Positions 40,692 to 50,520 of a stretch of 64,000 bases of DNA are shown in pieces. The stretch comes from SHVO01 sp050246995. Lineage in GTDB: Bacteria; Pseudomonadota; Alphaproteobacteria; Rhodospirillales; Rhodospirillaceae. The position numbers and the translations under genes were made by a program. Position 1 is the first letter of the stretch. Each line of letters starts with the position of its first letter. The DNA lies in contig JBFWVA010000003.1 in the NCBI GenBank assembly GCA_050246995.1, positions 417,149 through 481,148 of the forward strand, read 5' to 3'. The notes beneath the pieces are model-generated. The model worked only from the letters and a program-made list of their open reading frames with translations. It ran no database searches and was not told the DNA's origin.

Positions 40692-43640
40692 ATGATACGC
40701 CTTACCAATTCGCGTCGTCGCGCCAAGGCATGGACGCTTTCGACGGTCAGTGTGCTTGCGCTCGCGACGGTCGCTGTCTCCAATGCACAAGCGCAAACTG
40801 CCGCGCCTGCGCCGGCGCCGTCTCTCGACGAAATCGTGGTGACGGGTTCGCGCATCGTGCGCGATGGTTACGAAGCCCCGACGCCGGTCTCGGTGCTCGG
40901 CGCCGAAGAGCTTGATTCGCTCAATGCGGTCAACATTGCCGACGCAGTCAACATTTTGCCCGGCTTCACCGGCTCGGTCAGCCCGCGCACCGCGAACGGG
41001 AACCTCTCGTCAGGCGCCACCGGGGTCAGCCAGTTGAATCTGCGCGGTATGGGCACGAACCGTACCCTCATCCTGCTCGACGGCCAGCGCTACATCAACT
41101 CTGCGATTACGGCCGGCGGCAGCGCGCCGGACATTAACTCCTTCCCGAACGCCCTGATCGAGCGCGTGGACGTCGTGACCGGAGGCGCTTCAGCGGCTTA
41201 TGGTTCGGACGCGCTTTCGGGCGTGGTGAACTTCATCCTCGATCGTGATTTCACGGGTATCAAAGGTGAAGTCCAAGCGGGTATGACGAAGTATCGTGAC
41301 GACAAGAATTACAGCGGTCAGCTGACCTATGGTACGCCATTCGCGAACGGTCGTGGCCATCTGCTTCTCTCGGGTGAACTTAGCCACAACGACGGCGTCG
41401 AGGGTCATGGCGGACGTCCGTGGGCGGCGCAACCGGCTTCGGTCCACCTCAATCCGGCCTACGGTACCGGCGCTGGTCAAAGCCGGAGCGTGCCTGAAAA
41501 CATGGTTTCCCGCGACGTGGGTCTCTCCGCCGGCACTCCCGGTGGCGTGATCACGACCACGGCGCTGCGCGGAATCTTTTTCGGACCGGGCGGCACTGTC
41601 GAGTGCTGCTACAATTTCGGCGTCAACGTCGGCAATAACCTGCAGAAAGGCGGCGACTGGGAATACTCGCGTATCGAAAACGGGCAGGACATCGCCGGTA
41701 AAATCGATCGCTACGTTGCCTATTTCCGCACCAGCTATGATTTGAGCGACAATGTCACGGCGTTCGTCGACGCGCAGTGGGCGAACTCGCACACTGTGAA
41801 CGTCGCAAACCCCAACCGGCGCCTCGGCAACAACGTTATTCGCGTCGATAACGCATTTTTGCCGGCGTCGGTGCGCGCTCAGATGATTGCCCTTGGACTT
41901 ACGCAATTCAACATGGGCACGACCAACGCCGACATGGGCCGCTTTATCGGCGATTACCGTCGTACCGTACGGCGCGTCTCGGGCGGACTGGATGGCACGT
42001 TCGACGCGGCCGATACCGAGTGGACGTGGAACGCTTACGCTCAGCACAGCCAAACCGGCCTTTCGCCGCGGACGCTCAATAACGGCTGGACCCCCGGTTA
42101 TCTGCGGGCGCTCGACTCCGTTATCGCGAATGGCGCGCCGGTTTGCCGCGTCAATGCGGACACCAATCCGGGGAACGACGATCCGGCGTGCGTGCCATAC
42201 AATCCGTTCGGCATCGGCGTGAACGACGCGAAGGCGATCGCCTATGTCAACGGCGTCAGCTATCGCTACGAAACGCTGAAACAGAATGTCGCCGCGGCAA
42301 GTGTGAACGGCGAACCCTTCGAGCTGTGGGCCGGTCCAGTCTCGCTCGCGATGGGCGTCGAACACCGCACCGAGAGCGTGGATGGCATTTCCACGACCCG
42401 GGATGAGAATACGGAATATTTCGCCGGCAATTATAAAGCTTCCAGAGGTAAGTTCAGCGTCACGGAAGGCTTCGTGGAAACGGTCATTCCGCTGGCGCGT
42501 GAGCAGGAGTGGGCGCGCGAACTCGATTTGAACGCAGCGGTGCGCGCGACTGACTACTCGACGTCAGGCTATGTGACCACATGGAAAGCGGGCGTGACGT
42601 GGCGGCCGATCGATGATCTGCGCTTCCGTCTGACGCGTTCGCGCGACATTCGTGCGCCCAGCCTGGGCGAACTCTTCACGGCCGGGCAGACGGGCTCGGG
42701 CACGCCAGTGCTGGATCCGTTCATCCCGAACGCGCAGGGACAGCCGTCGGCCAATCCGGCGACCTTCACGCTCACGCGCGGGAATCCGAGCCTCCTGCCG
42801 GAAAAGGCTGACACCACCGGCATCGGTGTGGTTATGGCGCCGAGCTTCCTCGAAGGATTCCAGGCGTCCGTCGACTACTACAACATCAATGTCAAAGGCT
42901 CGGTCCAATCACCGAGCTCTCAGACCGTCATCGACCTCTGCTTCCAGGGAAACACCATCCTTTGTCAGGCAATTCAACGCTCGACGCCGGCGGCTGGGCA
43001 ACCTCTGGGGCTTATCTTCCTGGTTGTCACCCAGCCTGAAAACCTGATTGGTCAAAAGGCCTCCGGGATCGACTTCGAGGCCAGCTATCGGTTCCAACTG
43101 GCAGACCTTGTTGAGTCGTGGGGCGGCGAAATCGCAATTCGCGCGATGGGCAGCCGCGTGCTGACACTCGACACGCAAGATACCGACGGCAAGGTCTACG
43201 ATGGCGTCGGTGTCGTCGGTGGCTGGGGCGGTATCCCGCCTTTCAGCGGCAAGCTCAATGCACCGAAGTTCCGGGGGAATATCTCGGTCGCTTACAACGG
43301 AGATCCAGTCACGGTTCGCGCTACCGTTCGCCACACCGCCGCCGGCGTTTATGGCAATGGCTTCATCGAATGCCGTACCGGATGTCCAGTCTCGACAACG
43401 GCCGCGCCGACAATCGAGGACAATCATATCGACGGTATGACCACGGTGGATCTGTCGGCGACCTACAAGCCGTTCGAGGATGAAAAAGTCGAACTGTTTA
43501 TGACGGTCGAAAATCTTATGAACACGCAGCCGCCCATCATCGGCGGCAACCGTGGTTCCACACACTGGAACACCATGGGAAATACGGAATACGACCGTTT
43601 GGGACGCCAATACCGCGCAGGCATGCGCTTCCAGTTCTAA
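40692..43640 (+). CDS. TonB-dependent receptor, array copy 2
   Basis: A 982-residue receptor. The signal peptide runs to about VSNAQAQTAAP, then DEIVVTGSRIVRDGYEAP, plug and barrel as in copy 1, ending MRFQF. It shares long near-identical blocks with copies 1 and 3 and the vicinal cysteine variant VECCYNFGVNVG. It differs chiefly in the loop after the second barrel strands (VEGHGGRPWAAQPASV) and in the stretch before TFTLTRGNP, where it has FIPNAQGQPSANPA. These are probable surface loops. The ATG at 40692 with GGGGAG before it was chosen over the longer frame, which would spoil the signal peptide. Confidence 0.92.
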   Translation: MIRLTNSRRRAKAWTLSTVSVLALATVAVSNAQAQTAAPAPAPSLDEIVVTGSRIVRDGYEAPTPVSVLGAEELDSLNAVNIADAVNILPGFTGSVSPRTANGNLSSGATGVSQLNLRGMGTNRTLILLDGQRYINSAITAGGSAPDINSFPNALIERVDVVTGGASAAYGSDALSGVVNFILDRDFTGIKGEVQAGMTKYRDDKNYSGQLTYGTPFANGRGHLLLSGELSHNDGVEGHGGRPWAAQPASVHLNPAYGTGAGQSRSVPENMVSRDVGLSAGTPGGVITTTALRGIFFGPGGTVECCYNFGVNVGNNLQKGGDWEYSRIENGQDIAGKIDRYVAYFRTSYDLSDNVTAFVDAQWANSHTVNVANPNRRLGNNVIRVDNAFLPASVRAQMIALGLTQFNMGTTNADMGRFIGDYRRTVRRVSGGLDGTFDAADTEWTWNAYAQHSQTGLSPRTLNNGWTPGYLRALDSVIANGAPVCRVNADTNPGNDDPACVPYNPFGIGVNDAKAIAYVNGVSYRYETLKQNVAAASVNGEPFELWAGPVSLAMGVEHRTESVDGISTTRDENTEYFAGNYKASRGKFSVTEGFVETVIPLAREQEWARELDLNAAVRATDYSTSGYVTTWKAGVTWRPIDDLRFRLTRSRDIRAPSLGELFTAGQTGSGTPVLDPFIPNAQGQPSANPATFTLTRGNPSLLPEKADTTGIGVVMAPSFLEGFQASVDYYNINVKGSVQSPSSQTVIDLCFQGNTILCQAIQRSTPAAGQPLGLIFLVVTQPENLIGQKASGIDFEASYRFQLADLVESWGGEIAIRAMGSRVLTLDTQDTDGKVYDGVGVVGGWGGIPPFSGKLNAPKFRGNISVAYNGDPVTVRATVRHTAAGVYGNGFIECRTGCPVSTTAAPTIEDNHIDGMTTVDLSATYKPFEDEKVELFMTVENLMNTQPPIIGGNRGSTHWNTMGNTEYDRLGRQYRAGMRFQF

Positions 43641-44063
43641 CCATCCACGTTAAGTAAAATGAGAAGGCGAAGCCGGAAATTCCGGCTTCGCCTTTTTCTT
43701 GCGTCTAGCGCGCGACGCGAGATAGGCGCTCAGCAACGCAATGGTCTTTGAGAAACGAGAGACGACGTTGCCGCCGCGCTAAGGGAGTCCCTGACGAGGG
43801 GTAAATCCCACACCATATAAGAGTATAACCCTGCTTTCCAAAAATGGGCGGCGTGTAAGGGCTACTCGTATACTCACGCTGTCGGAAAATGCGTAAGCAT
43901 TCCCCTGGGAGTCGTTCGCTCCCTGAGGGAGATGTGTGGTCTTTGCGGACCACCGGGGGAGAGTTCGATCAAACAATGGAAGCAATTTTAAGCTCGCATT
44001 AGTGGGCGCGAAATTTGTTTTTGCATGTGCGCATCCGAACCTGGGGGCGCCAAAAGGAGACTC
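43641..44063 (+). promoter_or_regulatory. Leader of TBDR 3
   Basis: A 423-base stretch without a gene, starting with the terminator of copy 2. Several hairpins are visible in the second half: GGGAG-TCGTTCG-CTCCC and GTGGTC-TTTGCG-GACCAC. A TATAAG/TATAAC pair lies near 43815-43830. AAAAGGAGACTC precedes the ATG at 44064. The leader appears long and structured, but I recognise no riboswitch class. Confidence 0.35.
43664..43699 (+). terminator. Terminator of TBDR 2
   Basis: AAGGCGAAGCCGGAA pairs with TTCCGGCTTCGCCTT, then TTTCTT. The stem is almost identical to the terminator of copy 1. Confidence 0.92.
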
Positions 44064-46973
44064 ATGACTCAAACAAACAGTAATTCACTCCGTCGTGCGA
44101 AGGTCTGGGCGTTCTCGACGGTAAGCGCCGTCGCGATCGCGGCCGGGGCAATAACCGAAGCGAGGGCGCAAGCCGCTCCGCCGGCTTCGCTAGACGAAAT
44201 CGTCGTCACCGGTTCGCGCATCGTTCGCGATGGTTACGAAGCCCCGACGCCGGTGTCGGTGCTCGGCGCAGAAGAACTCGATTCATTGAATGCCGTGAAC
44301 ATCGCCGACGCGGTGAACATTCTTCCGGGGTTCTCCGGATCGGTGAACCCGCGTTCCTCGAACGGCAACCTGTCCTCCGGCGCCACCGGCGTCAGCCAGC
44401 TGAACCTGCGCGGGATGGGCACCAACCGCACGCTGATCCTGCTCGACGGTCAGCGCTACATCAACTCGGCGATCACGTCCGGCGGCTCCGCGCCTGACAT
44501 CAACTCGTTTCCAAACGCGCTGATCGAGCGCGTCGACGTCGTGACGGGCGGCGCCAGCGCCGCCTACGGGTCCGACGCGCTTTCGGGCGTTGTCAACTTC
44601 GTGCTCGACCGTGACTTCACCGGCATCAAAGGTGAATTCCAGGCGGGTATGACGAAGTACCGCGACGACAAGAATTACAGCGGCCAATTGACTTACGGCA
44701 CTCCGTTCGCGAACGGACGCGGCCACCTGCTGGCATCGGTCGAGCATAGCCACAATGACGGCGTCAGTGGTACGGGCGGCCGTCCATGGGCCGAGCTGCC
44801 GGCCGCGGTCATGGTCAATCCCGCCTACGGGACGACCGCCGGCAAGACCACGAGCGTGCCGCAATACCTCGTCGCACGGAACGTCGGCCTGTCGGCGGGA
44901 ACGCCGGGCGGCATCATCACCACAAGCCCGCTGCGTGGGATTTACTTCGGCCCCGCCGGCACCGTGCAGTGTTGCTTCGACTTCGGCGTCAACGTCGGCA
45001 ACAACCTGGCGCAAGGCGGCGACTGGGAATACTCGCGCATCGAAAACGGCATCGACATCGCCGGCATGATCAATCGGTACGTCGCGTACGTACGTACCAG
45101 CTATGACGTGAGCGACAACGTTACCGCCTTCGTCGATGCGCAGTGGTCGAACTCGCACACCGTGAATACGGCAAATCCGAACCGCCGTCTTGGCAACATG
45201 GTTATCCAGATCGATAACGCCTTTATTCCAGATTCTGTGCGTGCCCAAGCGCTCGCGTTGGGCCTCACTCGCTTTAACATGGGCAGCACCAACGTCGACA
45301 TGATGCGGTTCCGCGGCGACTATCGTCGCACGGTACGTCGGGTATCGGGTGGCCTTGACGGCGCTTTCGAAGCCGCAGACACCGAGTGGACCTGGAACGC
45401 ATATATCCAGCACAGCCAAACCGGCCTGTCGCCGCGCACCTATAACAACGGGTGGACCCCCGGTTACCTACGGGCGCTCGATTCCGTCCTGGTTAACGGC
45501 GCGCCGGTCTGCCGTGTGAATGCTGACGCGAATGCTGCCAACAACGACCCCGCGTGCGTGGCGTACAATCCATTCGGTATCGGCGTGAATGACGCCAAGG
45601 CTATCGCGTACGTGAACGGCGTGTCCTACCGCTACGAATCGCTGAAGCAAAACGTCGCGGCATTCAACGTTAACGGCGAGCCGTTCGAACTTTGGGCGGG
45701 GCCGGTTTCGTTGGCCTTCGGTGTCGAACACCGCACCGAAAGCGTCGACGGCATCGCGACGACCCGCGACGAAAATACCGAATACTTTGCGGGTAACTAC
45801 AAAGCCAGTAAGGGTAAGTTCAACGTCACGGAAGGTTTCGTTGAAACCGTCGTCCCGCTGGCACGCGATGAGTCTTGGGCTCAAGAACTCGACCTCAACG
45901 CCGCCGTGCGCGCGACCAGCTACTCGACGTCCGGCTATGTCACGACGTGGAAGGCGGGTTTGACGTGGCGCCCGATCGACGATCTGCGGTTCCGCTTCAC
46001 CCGTTCGCGCGATATCCGTGCTCCGAGCTTGGGCGAACTGTTCACGGCCGGTCAGACCGGATCCGGGACGCCCGTGTTCGATCCCTTCTTGAACTCGAAC
46101 AATCCGGCGACCTTTACGCTGACGCGCGGCAACCCGGCGCTGCAGCCGGAAAAGGCCGACACCACAGGGATCGGTGTGGTAATGGCGCCGAGTTTCCTGC
46201 CGGGGTTCCAGGCATCGGTCGACTTCTACAACATCGACGTCAAAGGCACGGTCCAATCGCCGAGTTCTCAGACCGTCATCGACCTCTGCTACCAGGGCAA
46301 CACCGCGCTTTGCTCGCGTATCGAACGCGACCCGAACACGGGACTGATCTTCCTGGTCGTCACGCAGCCTGAAAACCTGATCGGTCAGAAGGCAAACGGC
46401 ATCGACTTCGAAGCCAGCTACCGCATTCAACTGGCGGACATCGTTGAATCGTGGGGCGGCGAGATCGCGATCCGTGCGATGGGCAGCCGCGTGCTGACCC
46501 TGAATACGACCGATACGAACGGCATCACCTATGACGGTGTCGGCGTCGTCGGCGGATGGGGCGGAATTCCGCCGTTCAGCGGTAAGCTGGACGCACCGAA
46601 ATTCCGCGGCAACATGTCGATCTCGTACAACGGCGATCCGATTACCCTGCGCGCGACCGTCCGGTACACCGCCGCCGGCGTGTACGGTAACGGCTTCATC
46701 GAGTGCACGACAGGCTGCCCGGTTTCGACCGGCGCCGCGCCGACATTCGGAGGCAATCATATCGACAGCATGACGACGATCGATCTCGCCGCCACGTACA
46801 AGCCGTTCGAGGACGAAGAGGTCGAATTGTTCGGAACAGTCGAAAATCTGACAAATGCTCAGCCGCCAATTATCGGGGGAAGCCGCGGCTCAACATACTG
46901 GTCGGGGCAGGGCAACGCGCAGTACGATCGCCTAGGGCGTCAATACCGGATCGGTATGCGCTTCCAGTTTTAG
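44064..46973 (+). CDS. TonB-dependent receptor, array copy 3
   Basis: A 969-residue receptor. The signal peptide runs to about TEARAQAAPP, then DEIVVTGSRIVRDGYEAP, plug and barrel, ending MRFQF. The CC motif VQCCFDFGVNVG matches copy 1. Copy-specific loops include VSGTGGRPWAELPAAVMV, YGTTAGKTTSVPQYLVARNV and the shortened DPFLNSNNPATFTLTRG. AAAAGGAGACTC stands before the ATG at 44064. Substrate unknown. The array neighbours suggest the copies work as a related set with differing surface loops, possibly for related ligands. Confidence 0.92.
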   Translation: MTQTNSNSLRRAKVWAFSTVSAVAIAAGAITEARAQAAPPASLDEIVVTGSRIVRDGYEAPTPVSVLGAEELDSLNAVNIADAVNILPGFSGSVNPRSSNGNLSSGATGVSQLNLRGMGTNRTLILLDGQRYINSAITSGGSAPDINSFPNALIERVDVVTGGASAAYGSDALSGVVNFVLDRDFTGIKGEFQAGMTKYRDDKNYSGQLTYGTPFANGRGHLLASVEHSHNDGVSGTGGRPWAELPAAVMVNPAYGTTAGKTTSVPQYLVARNVGLSAGTPGGIITTSPLRGIYFGPAGTVQCCFDFGVNVGNNLAQGGDWEYSRIENGIDIAGMINRYVAYVRTSYDVSDNVTAFVDAQWSNSHTVNTANPNRRLGNMVIQIDNAFIPDSVRAQALALGLTRFNMGSTNVDMMRFRGDYRRTVRRVSGGLDGAFEAADTEWTWNAYIQHSQTGLSPRTYNNGWTPGYLRALDSVLVNGAPVCRVNADANAANNDPACVAYNPFGIGVNDAKAIAYVNGVSYRYESLKQNVAAFNVNGEPFELWAGPVSLAFGVEHRTESVDGIATTRDENTEYFAGNYKASKGKFNVTEGFVETVVPLARDESWAQELDLNAAVRATSYSTSGYVTTWKAGLTWRPIDDLRFRFTRSRDIRAPSLGELFTAGQTGSGTPVFDPFLNSNNPATFTLTRGNPALQPEKADTTGIGVVMAPSFLPGFQASVDFYNIDVKGTVQSPSSQTVIDLCYQGNTALCSRIERDPNTGLIFLVVTQPENLIGQKANGIDFEASYRIQLADIVESWGGEIAIRAMGSRVLTLNTTDTNGITYDGVGVVGGWGGIPPFSGKLDAPKFRGNMSISYNGDPITLRATVRYTAAGVYGNGFIECTTGCPVSTGAAPTFGGNHIDSMTTIDLAATYKPFEDEEVELFGTVENLTNAQPPIIGGSRGSTYWSGQGNAQYDRLGRQYRIGMRFQF

Positions 46974-47409
46974 TATCGCGAGCGGGATCCGACGACGTTT
47001 CGAGAGAGACATCGTCCAATGAAGTGAAGGCGGGACCGATAAAATCGGTTCCGCCTTTGCATTTTTCAGAAACGCCTGACAATCGGGGAGCGCGAATTCA
47101 CGTGCTTAATTTGTAACTGAAGACATATTCGTGTGTTGCCTGGAGCACACATCTCTAAACATAACGAACGAGAAAGGGCGTGGCCGGCGGCGGCGGCGTT
47201 TAAGCTCCGGCTCAATTTTTTCAGCAAAATCGCATGATTCTGCGAACGAATACCCCGTATTCATTTTAATTAGTATCAGTCGAGAGTAGTTGTCAGGTGT
47301 AGGGGTTTCCTTTAAGGGGCTCGCGCAAGTGCCCCCAGGCACGAAGGGAGCCGGCGTCTCGATCGCGCCAGATACCACCAACATTGATTTCTCGAAGGGT
47401 ATTTCTTTC
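46974..47409 (+). promoter_or_regulatory. Leader of TBDR 4
   Basis: A 436-base stretch without a gene; the first part carries the copy 3 terminator. GGGGC (47316-47320) can pair with GCCCC (47331-47335). An AT-rich segment with TATTCATTTTAATTAG lies near 47258. GAAGGG about 13 bases before the ATG at 47410 serves as ribosome-binding site. No sigma-54-like element was found. Confidence 0.3.
47027..47067 (+). terminator. Terminator of TBDR 3
   Basis: AAGGCGGGACCGAT (47027-47040) pairs with ATCGGTTCCGCCTTT (47044-47058), followed by GCATTTTTC. Confidence 0.88.
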
Positions 47410-50310
47410 ATGACCGTATCTTTGACGGCGCGCATTAAGGCGCGCTCGTTCGCTACGACTTCGGCCGTCGCTCTTATTGTGGGCTCGATGGCTGCCCCGG
47501 CGTCCGCGCAGCAGGCCGCGCAAGAGCCGGCTGCCGTTGACGAAATCGTCGTCACCGGTTCGCGCATCGTTCGCGACGGTTACCAGGCTCCGACCCCCGT
47601 GTCGGTCCTCGGTTCCGAAGAACTTGATGCCATGAACGCCGTGAATATCGCCGACGCCGTGAACACGCTGCCGGCCTTCACGCAGTCCGCCTCCACCCGT
47701 TCGTCGAACGGCAATCTGTCGTCGGGTGCTACTGGTGTGAGCCAGCTGAACCTGCGCGGCATGGGCACCAACCGTACCCTGATCCTGCTCGACGGCCAGC
47801 GCGTCATCAACTCGGCGCTTACTTCGGGCAACTCGGCCCCGGACATCAACCAGTTCCCGAACGCGCTGATCGAACGCGTAGACGTCGTCACTGGTGGCGC
47901 TTCGGCCGCTTATGGTTCCGACGCGCTCTCGGGCGTTGTGAACTTCGTCCTCGACAAAGACTTCACGGGTATCAAGGGTGAAATCCAGGGCGGTATGACC
48001 AAGTACCGCGACGACAAGAACTATAGCGCCTCTCTGACCTACGGCACGCCGTTCGCGAACGGCCGCGGTCACTTCCTGTTCTCGGGCGAGCATAGCCACA
48101 ACGACGGCATCAGCGGCACCGGTGGCCGTCCGTGGAGCGATCTCCCGGCCGCGATCACCTTCACCCCGGAATTCCTGGCCGGTGTGCCGGGCGCGCCGCA
48201 GCACTATGTCGCGCGTAACGTCGGTCTCATCAACGGTACGCCGGGTGGCATCATCACCGCCGGCCCGCTCAAAGGCATCTATTTCGGCCCAGCCGGCGTC
48301 ATGCTGAGCGGCTACAACTTCGGCACCAGCCTGCAAAACAACTTCCAGCTGGGCGGCGACTGGGAATACTCGCGCATTGAAAACGGCCTCGACCTCAACG
48401 GCCGTCTCAACCGTTATGTCACCTTCACCCGTCTTAGCTACGACGTCACCGACAACGTGTCGGCCTTCGTCCAGGCTTCGTGGGCGAATTCGCATGCGCT
48501 CAACACCGCGAATCCGAACCGCCGTCTCGGCAACAACACCATCCGCGTGGACAACGCGTTCATGCCGGCATCGCTGCGTACGCAGATGCAAGCGTTGGGC
48601 CTAACCACGTTCACGATGGGCTCGACACACGCCGATATGGGCCGTTTTGTCGGTGACTATCACCGCACGACGCGCACGGTCTCCGGCGGCCTCGACGGTT
48701 CGTTCAGCATGGCTGAAACCGAGTGGACCTGGAACGCATACGCACAGCACAGCCAGACCGGCTTGTCGCCGCGTACGCGCAACAACGGCTGGACGCCGGG
48801 TTACCTCCGCGCGCTTGACTCGGTCATCTTCAACGGCGCCCCGGCATGCCGTGTGAATACCGACGCCGTAACCACGAACGACGATCCGGCTTGCGTGCCG
48901 TACAATCCGTTCGGCATCGGCGTGAATGATGCGAAGGCCGTGGCTTACTCGACAGGCACTTCATACCGTTACGAGTCGCTGAAGCAGGACGTTGCGGCAT
49001 TCAGCATGAACGGCGAGCCGGTGGAACTGTGGGCTGGTCCGGTCTCGGTGGCCCTCGGCGTCGAACACCGCAAGGAAAGCGTTTCGGGGATTGCCTCTGC
49101 CCGTGACGAAGCGACCCAATATTTTGCCGGTAACTACAAGGCGAGCACCGGTAAGTTCAACGTCACGGAAGGTTTTATCGAAACCCTCGTGCCACTGGCC
49201 CGCGATGAAGCTTGGGCGCAGGAGCTCGACCTGAACGCCGCGGTTCGTGCGACCGACTATTCGACCTCCGGCTACGTGACGACCTGGAAGGTCGGTATGA
49301 CCTGGACGCCGATGTCGGACATCCGCTTCCGCGCGACCCGTTCGCGTGACATCCGTGCGCCGAACCTTGGTGAGCTGTTCACGGCCGGCCAGACCGGTTC
49401 GGGCGCGGTGCTCACCGATCCGTTCCGCGGCAACACGCAGGTTCCGAACTCGTTCTCGCTCACCCGCGGCAACGCGAACCTGAAGCCGGAAAAGGCCGAC
49501 ACCACAGGCGTGGGCGTCGTCATTGCTCCGTCGTGGTTCGAAGGCTTCCAGGCCTCGGTTGACTACTACAACATCAACGTGAAGGGCACGGTGCAGGCCC
49601 CGACGTCGCAGCAGGTCATCGACCTCTGCTTCGGCGGCAACACGATCCTCTGCAACGCGATTCAGCGTGATGCGGCTGGTCTCATCTTCCTCGTTGTCAC
49701 GCAGCCGGAAAACCTTCTGGGTCAGAAGGCCGATGGTCTCGATTTCGAAACCAGCTATCGTTTCCGCCTCTCGGACATCAGCGAAAGCATGGACGGCGAA
49801 ATCGCCATCCGCGCTATGGGCAGCTACGTCCTTGGCCTGAAGACCACGGACATCGACGGCCGCGTTTATGACGGCGCCGGCGTTGTCGGCGGTTGGGGCG
49901 GCATCGCGCCGTTCAGCGGCAAACTCACCGCTCCCGAGTTCCGCGGCAACGTCTCGGTCAGCTACAACGCCGATCCGATCACGCTGCGTCTGACGGCGCG
50001 TTACGTCGGTCCGGGCGTGTACGGCAACGGATTCATCGAGTGCACGACTGGCTGTCCGGCGCCGACGACGTTCGCGCCGACCATCCAGAACAACCACATC
50101 GATTCCATGACCACGTTCGATATCTCGGGCAGCTACAAGCCGCTCGCGGAACAGAACGTGGAGCTGTTCATGACGATCGAAAACTTGACGAACGCGCAGC
50201 CGCCGACCATCGGCGGGAGCCGTGGTTCGGCGCATTGGTCCGGTCAGGGTAACTCCGACTACGACCGTATCGGCCGTCAGTATCGCGTTGGTATGCGCTT
50301 CCAGTTCTAA
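47410..50310 (+). CDS. TonB-dependent receptor, array copy 4
   Basis: A 966-residue receptor. Signal peptide to about PASAQQAAQEP, then DEIVVTGSRIVRDGYQAP, plug and barrel, ending MRFQF. It lacks the vicinal cysteines of copies 1-3; the corresponding segment reads VMLSGYNFGTSLQNN. The plug region is still nearly identical (NLRGMGTNRTLILLDGQRVI). In sequence it stands between copies 1-3 and copy 5: it shares QRVIN and HRKESV with copy 5, but the barrel end with copies 1-3. The ATG at 47410 was chosen over the upstream frame because it opens a normal signal peptide. Confidence 0.92.
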   Translation: MTVSLTARIKARSFATTSAVALIVGSMAAPASAQQAAQEPAAVDEIVVTGSRIVRDGYQAPTPVSVLGSEELDAMNAVNIADAVNTLPAFTQSASTRSSNGNLSSGATGVSQLNLRGMGTNRTLILLDGQRVINSALTSGNSAPDINQFPNALIERVDVVTGGASAAYGSDALSGVVNFVLDKDFTGIKGEIQGGMTKYRDDKNYSASLTYGTPFANGRGHFLFSGEHSHNDGISGTGGRPWSDLPAAITFTPEFLAGVPGAPQHYVARNVGLINGTPGGIITAGPLKGIYFGPAGVMLSGYNFGTSLQNNFQLGGDWEYSRIENGLDLNGRLNRYVTFTRLSYDVTDNVSAFVQASWANSHALNTANPNRRLGNNTIRVDNAFMPASLRTQMQALGLTTFTMGSTHADMGRFVGDYHRTTRTVSGGLDGSFSMAETEWTWNAYAQHSQTGLSPRTRNNGWTPGYLRALDSVIFNGAPACRVNTDAVTTNDDPACVPYNPFGIGVNDAKAVAYSTGTSYRYESLKQDVAAFSMNGEPVELWAGPVSVALGVEHRKESVSGIASARDEATQYFAGNYKASTGKFNVTEGFIETLVPLARDEAWAQELDLNAAVRATDYSTSGYVTTWKVGMTWTPMSDIRFRATRSRDIRAPNLGELFTAGQTGSGAVLTDPFRGNTQVPNSFSLTRGNANLKPEKADTTGVGVVIAPSWFEGFQASVDYYNINVKGTVQAPTSQQVIDLCFGGNTILCNAIQRDAAGLIFLVVTQPENLLGQKADGLDFETSYRFRLSDISESMDGEIAIRAMGSYVLGLKTTDIDGRVYDGAGVVGGWGGIAPFSGKLTAPEFRGNVSVSYNADPITLRLTARYVGPGVYGNGFIECTTGCPAPTTFAPTIQNNHIDSMTTFDISGSYKPLAEQNVELFMTIENLTNAQPPTIGGSRGSAHWSGQGNSDYDRIGRQYRVGMRFQF

Positions 50311-50336
50311 TCGAACGAAGCGTCTGAGACCGGAAG

Positions 50337-50373
50337 AGGCGGGGCCAGGCAACTGGTTCCGCCTTTTCATTTT
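50337..50373 (+). terminator. Terminator of TBDR 4
   Basis: AGGCGGGGCCAG pairs with CTGGTTCCGCCT across a GCAA loop, followed by TTTCATTTT. Confidence 0.9.
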
Positions 50374-50504
50374 GGGCAAATTTTAGCCGATGGGTTGCCG
50401 CTTATTGGCAAAAATCCGCTCAAATGAAGAGGCAGTATTTCGCAGTAATCTGAAAAGCTGTTTATTTTAAAAGTCTTAGAGGTTTGACCGACGTCAAGGC
50501 GACA

Positions 50505-50520
50505 TGGCCCGGCACTTGCT
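50505..50520 (+). promoter_or_regulatory. Sigma-54-like -24/-12 element upstream of TBDR 5
   Basis: TGGCCCGGCACTTGCT matches TGGCACG-N4-TTGCW at all but one fixed position (C for A), with the obligatory GG-N10-GC spacing. No enhancer-binding activator gene is in the window, so the call rests on the motif alone. Confidence 0.4.
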
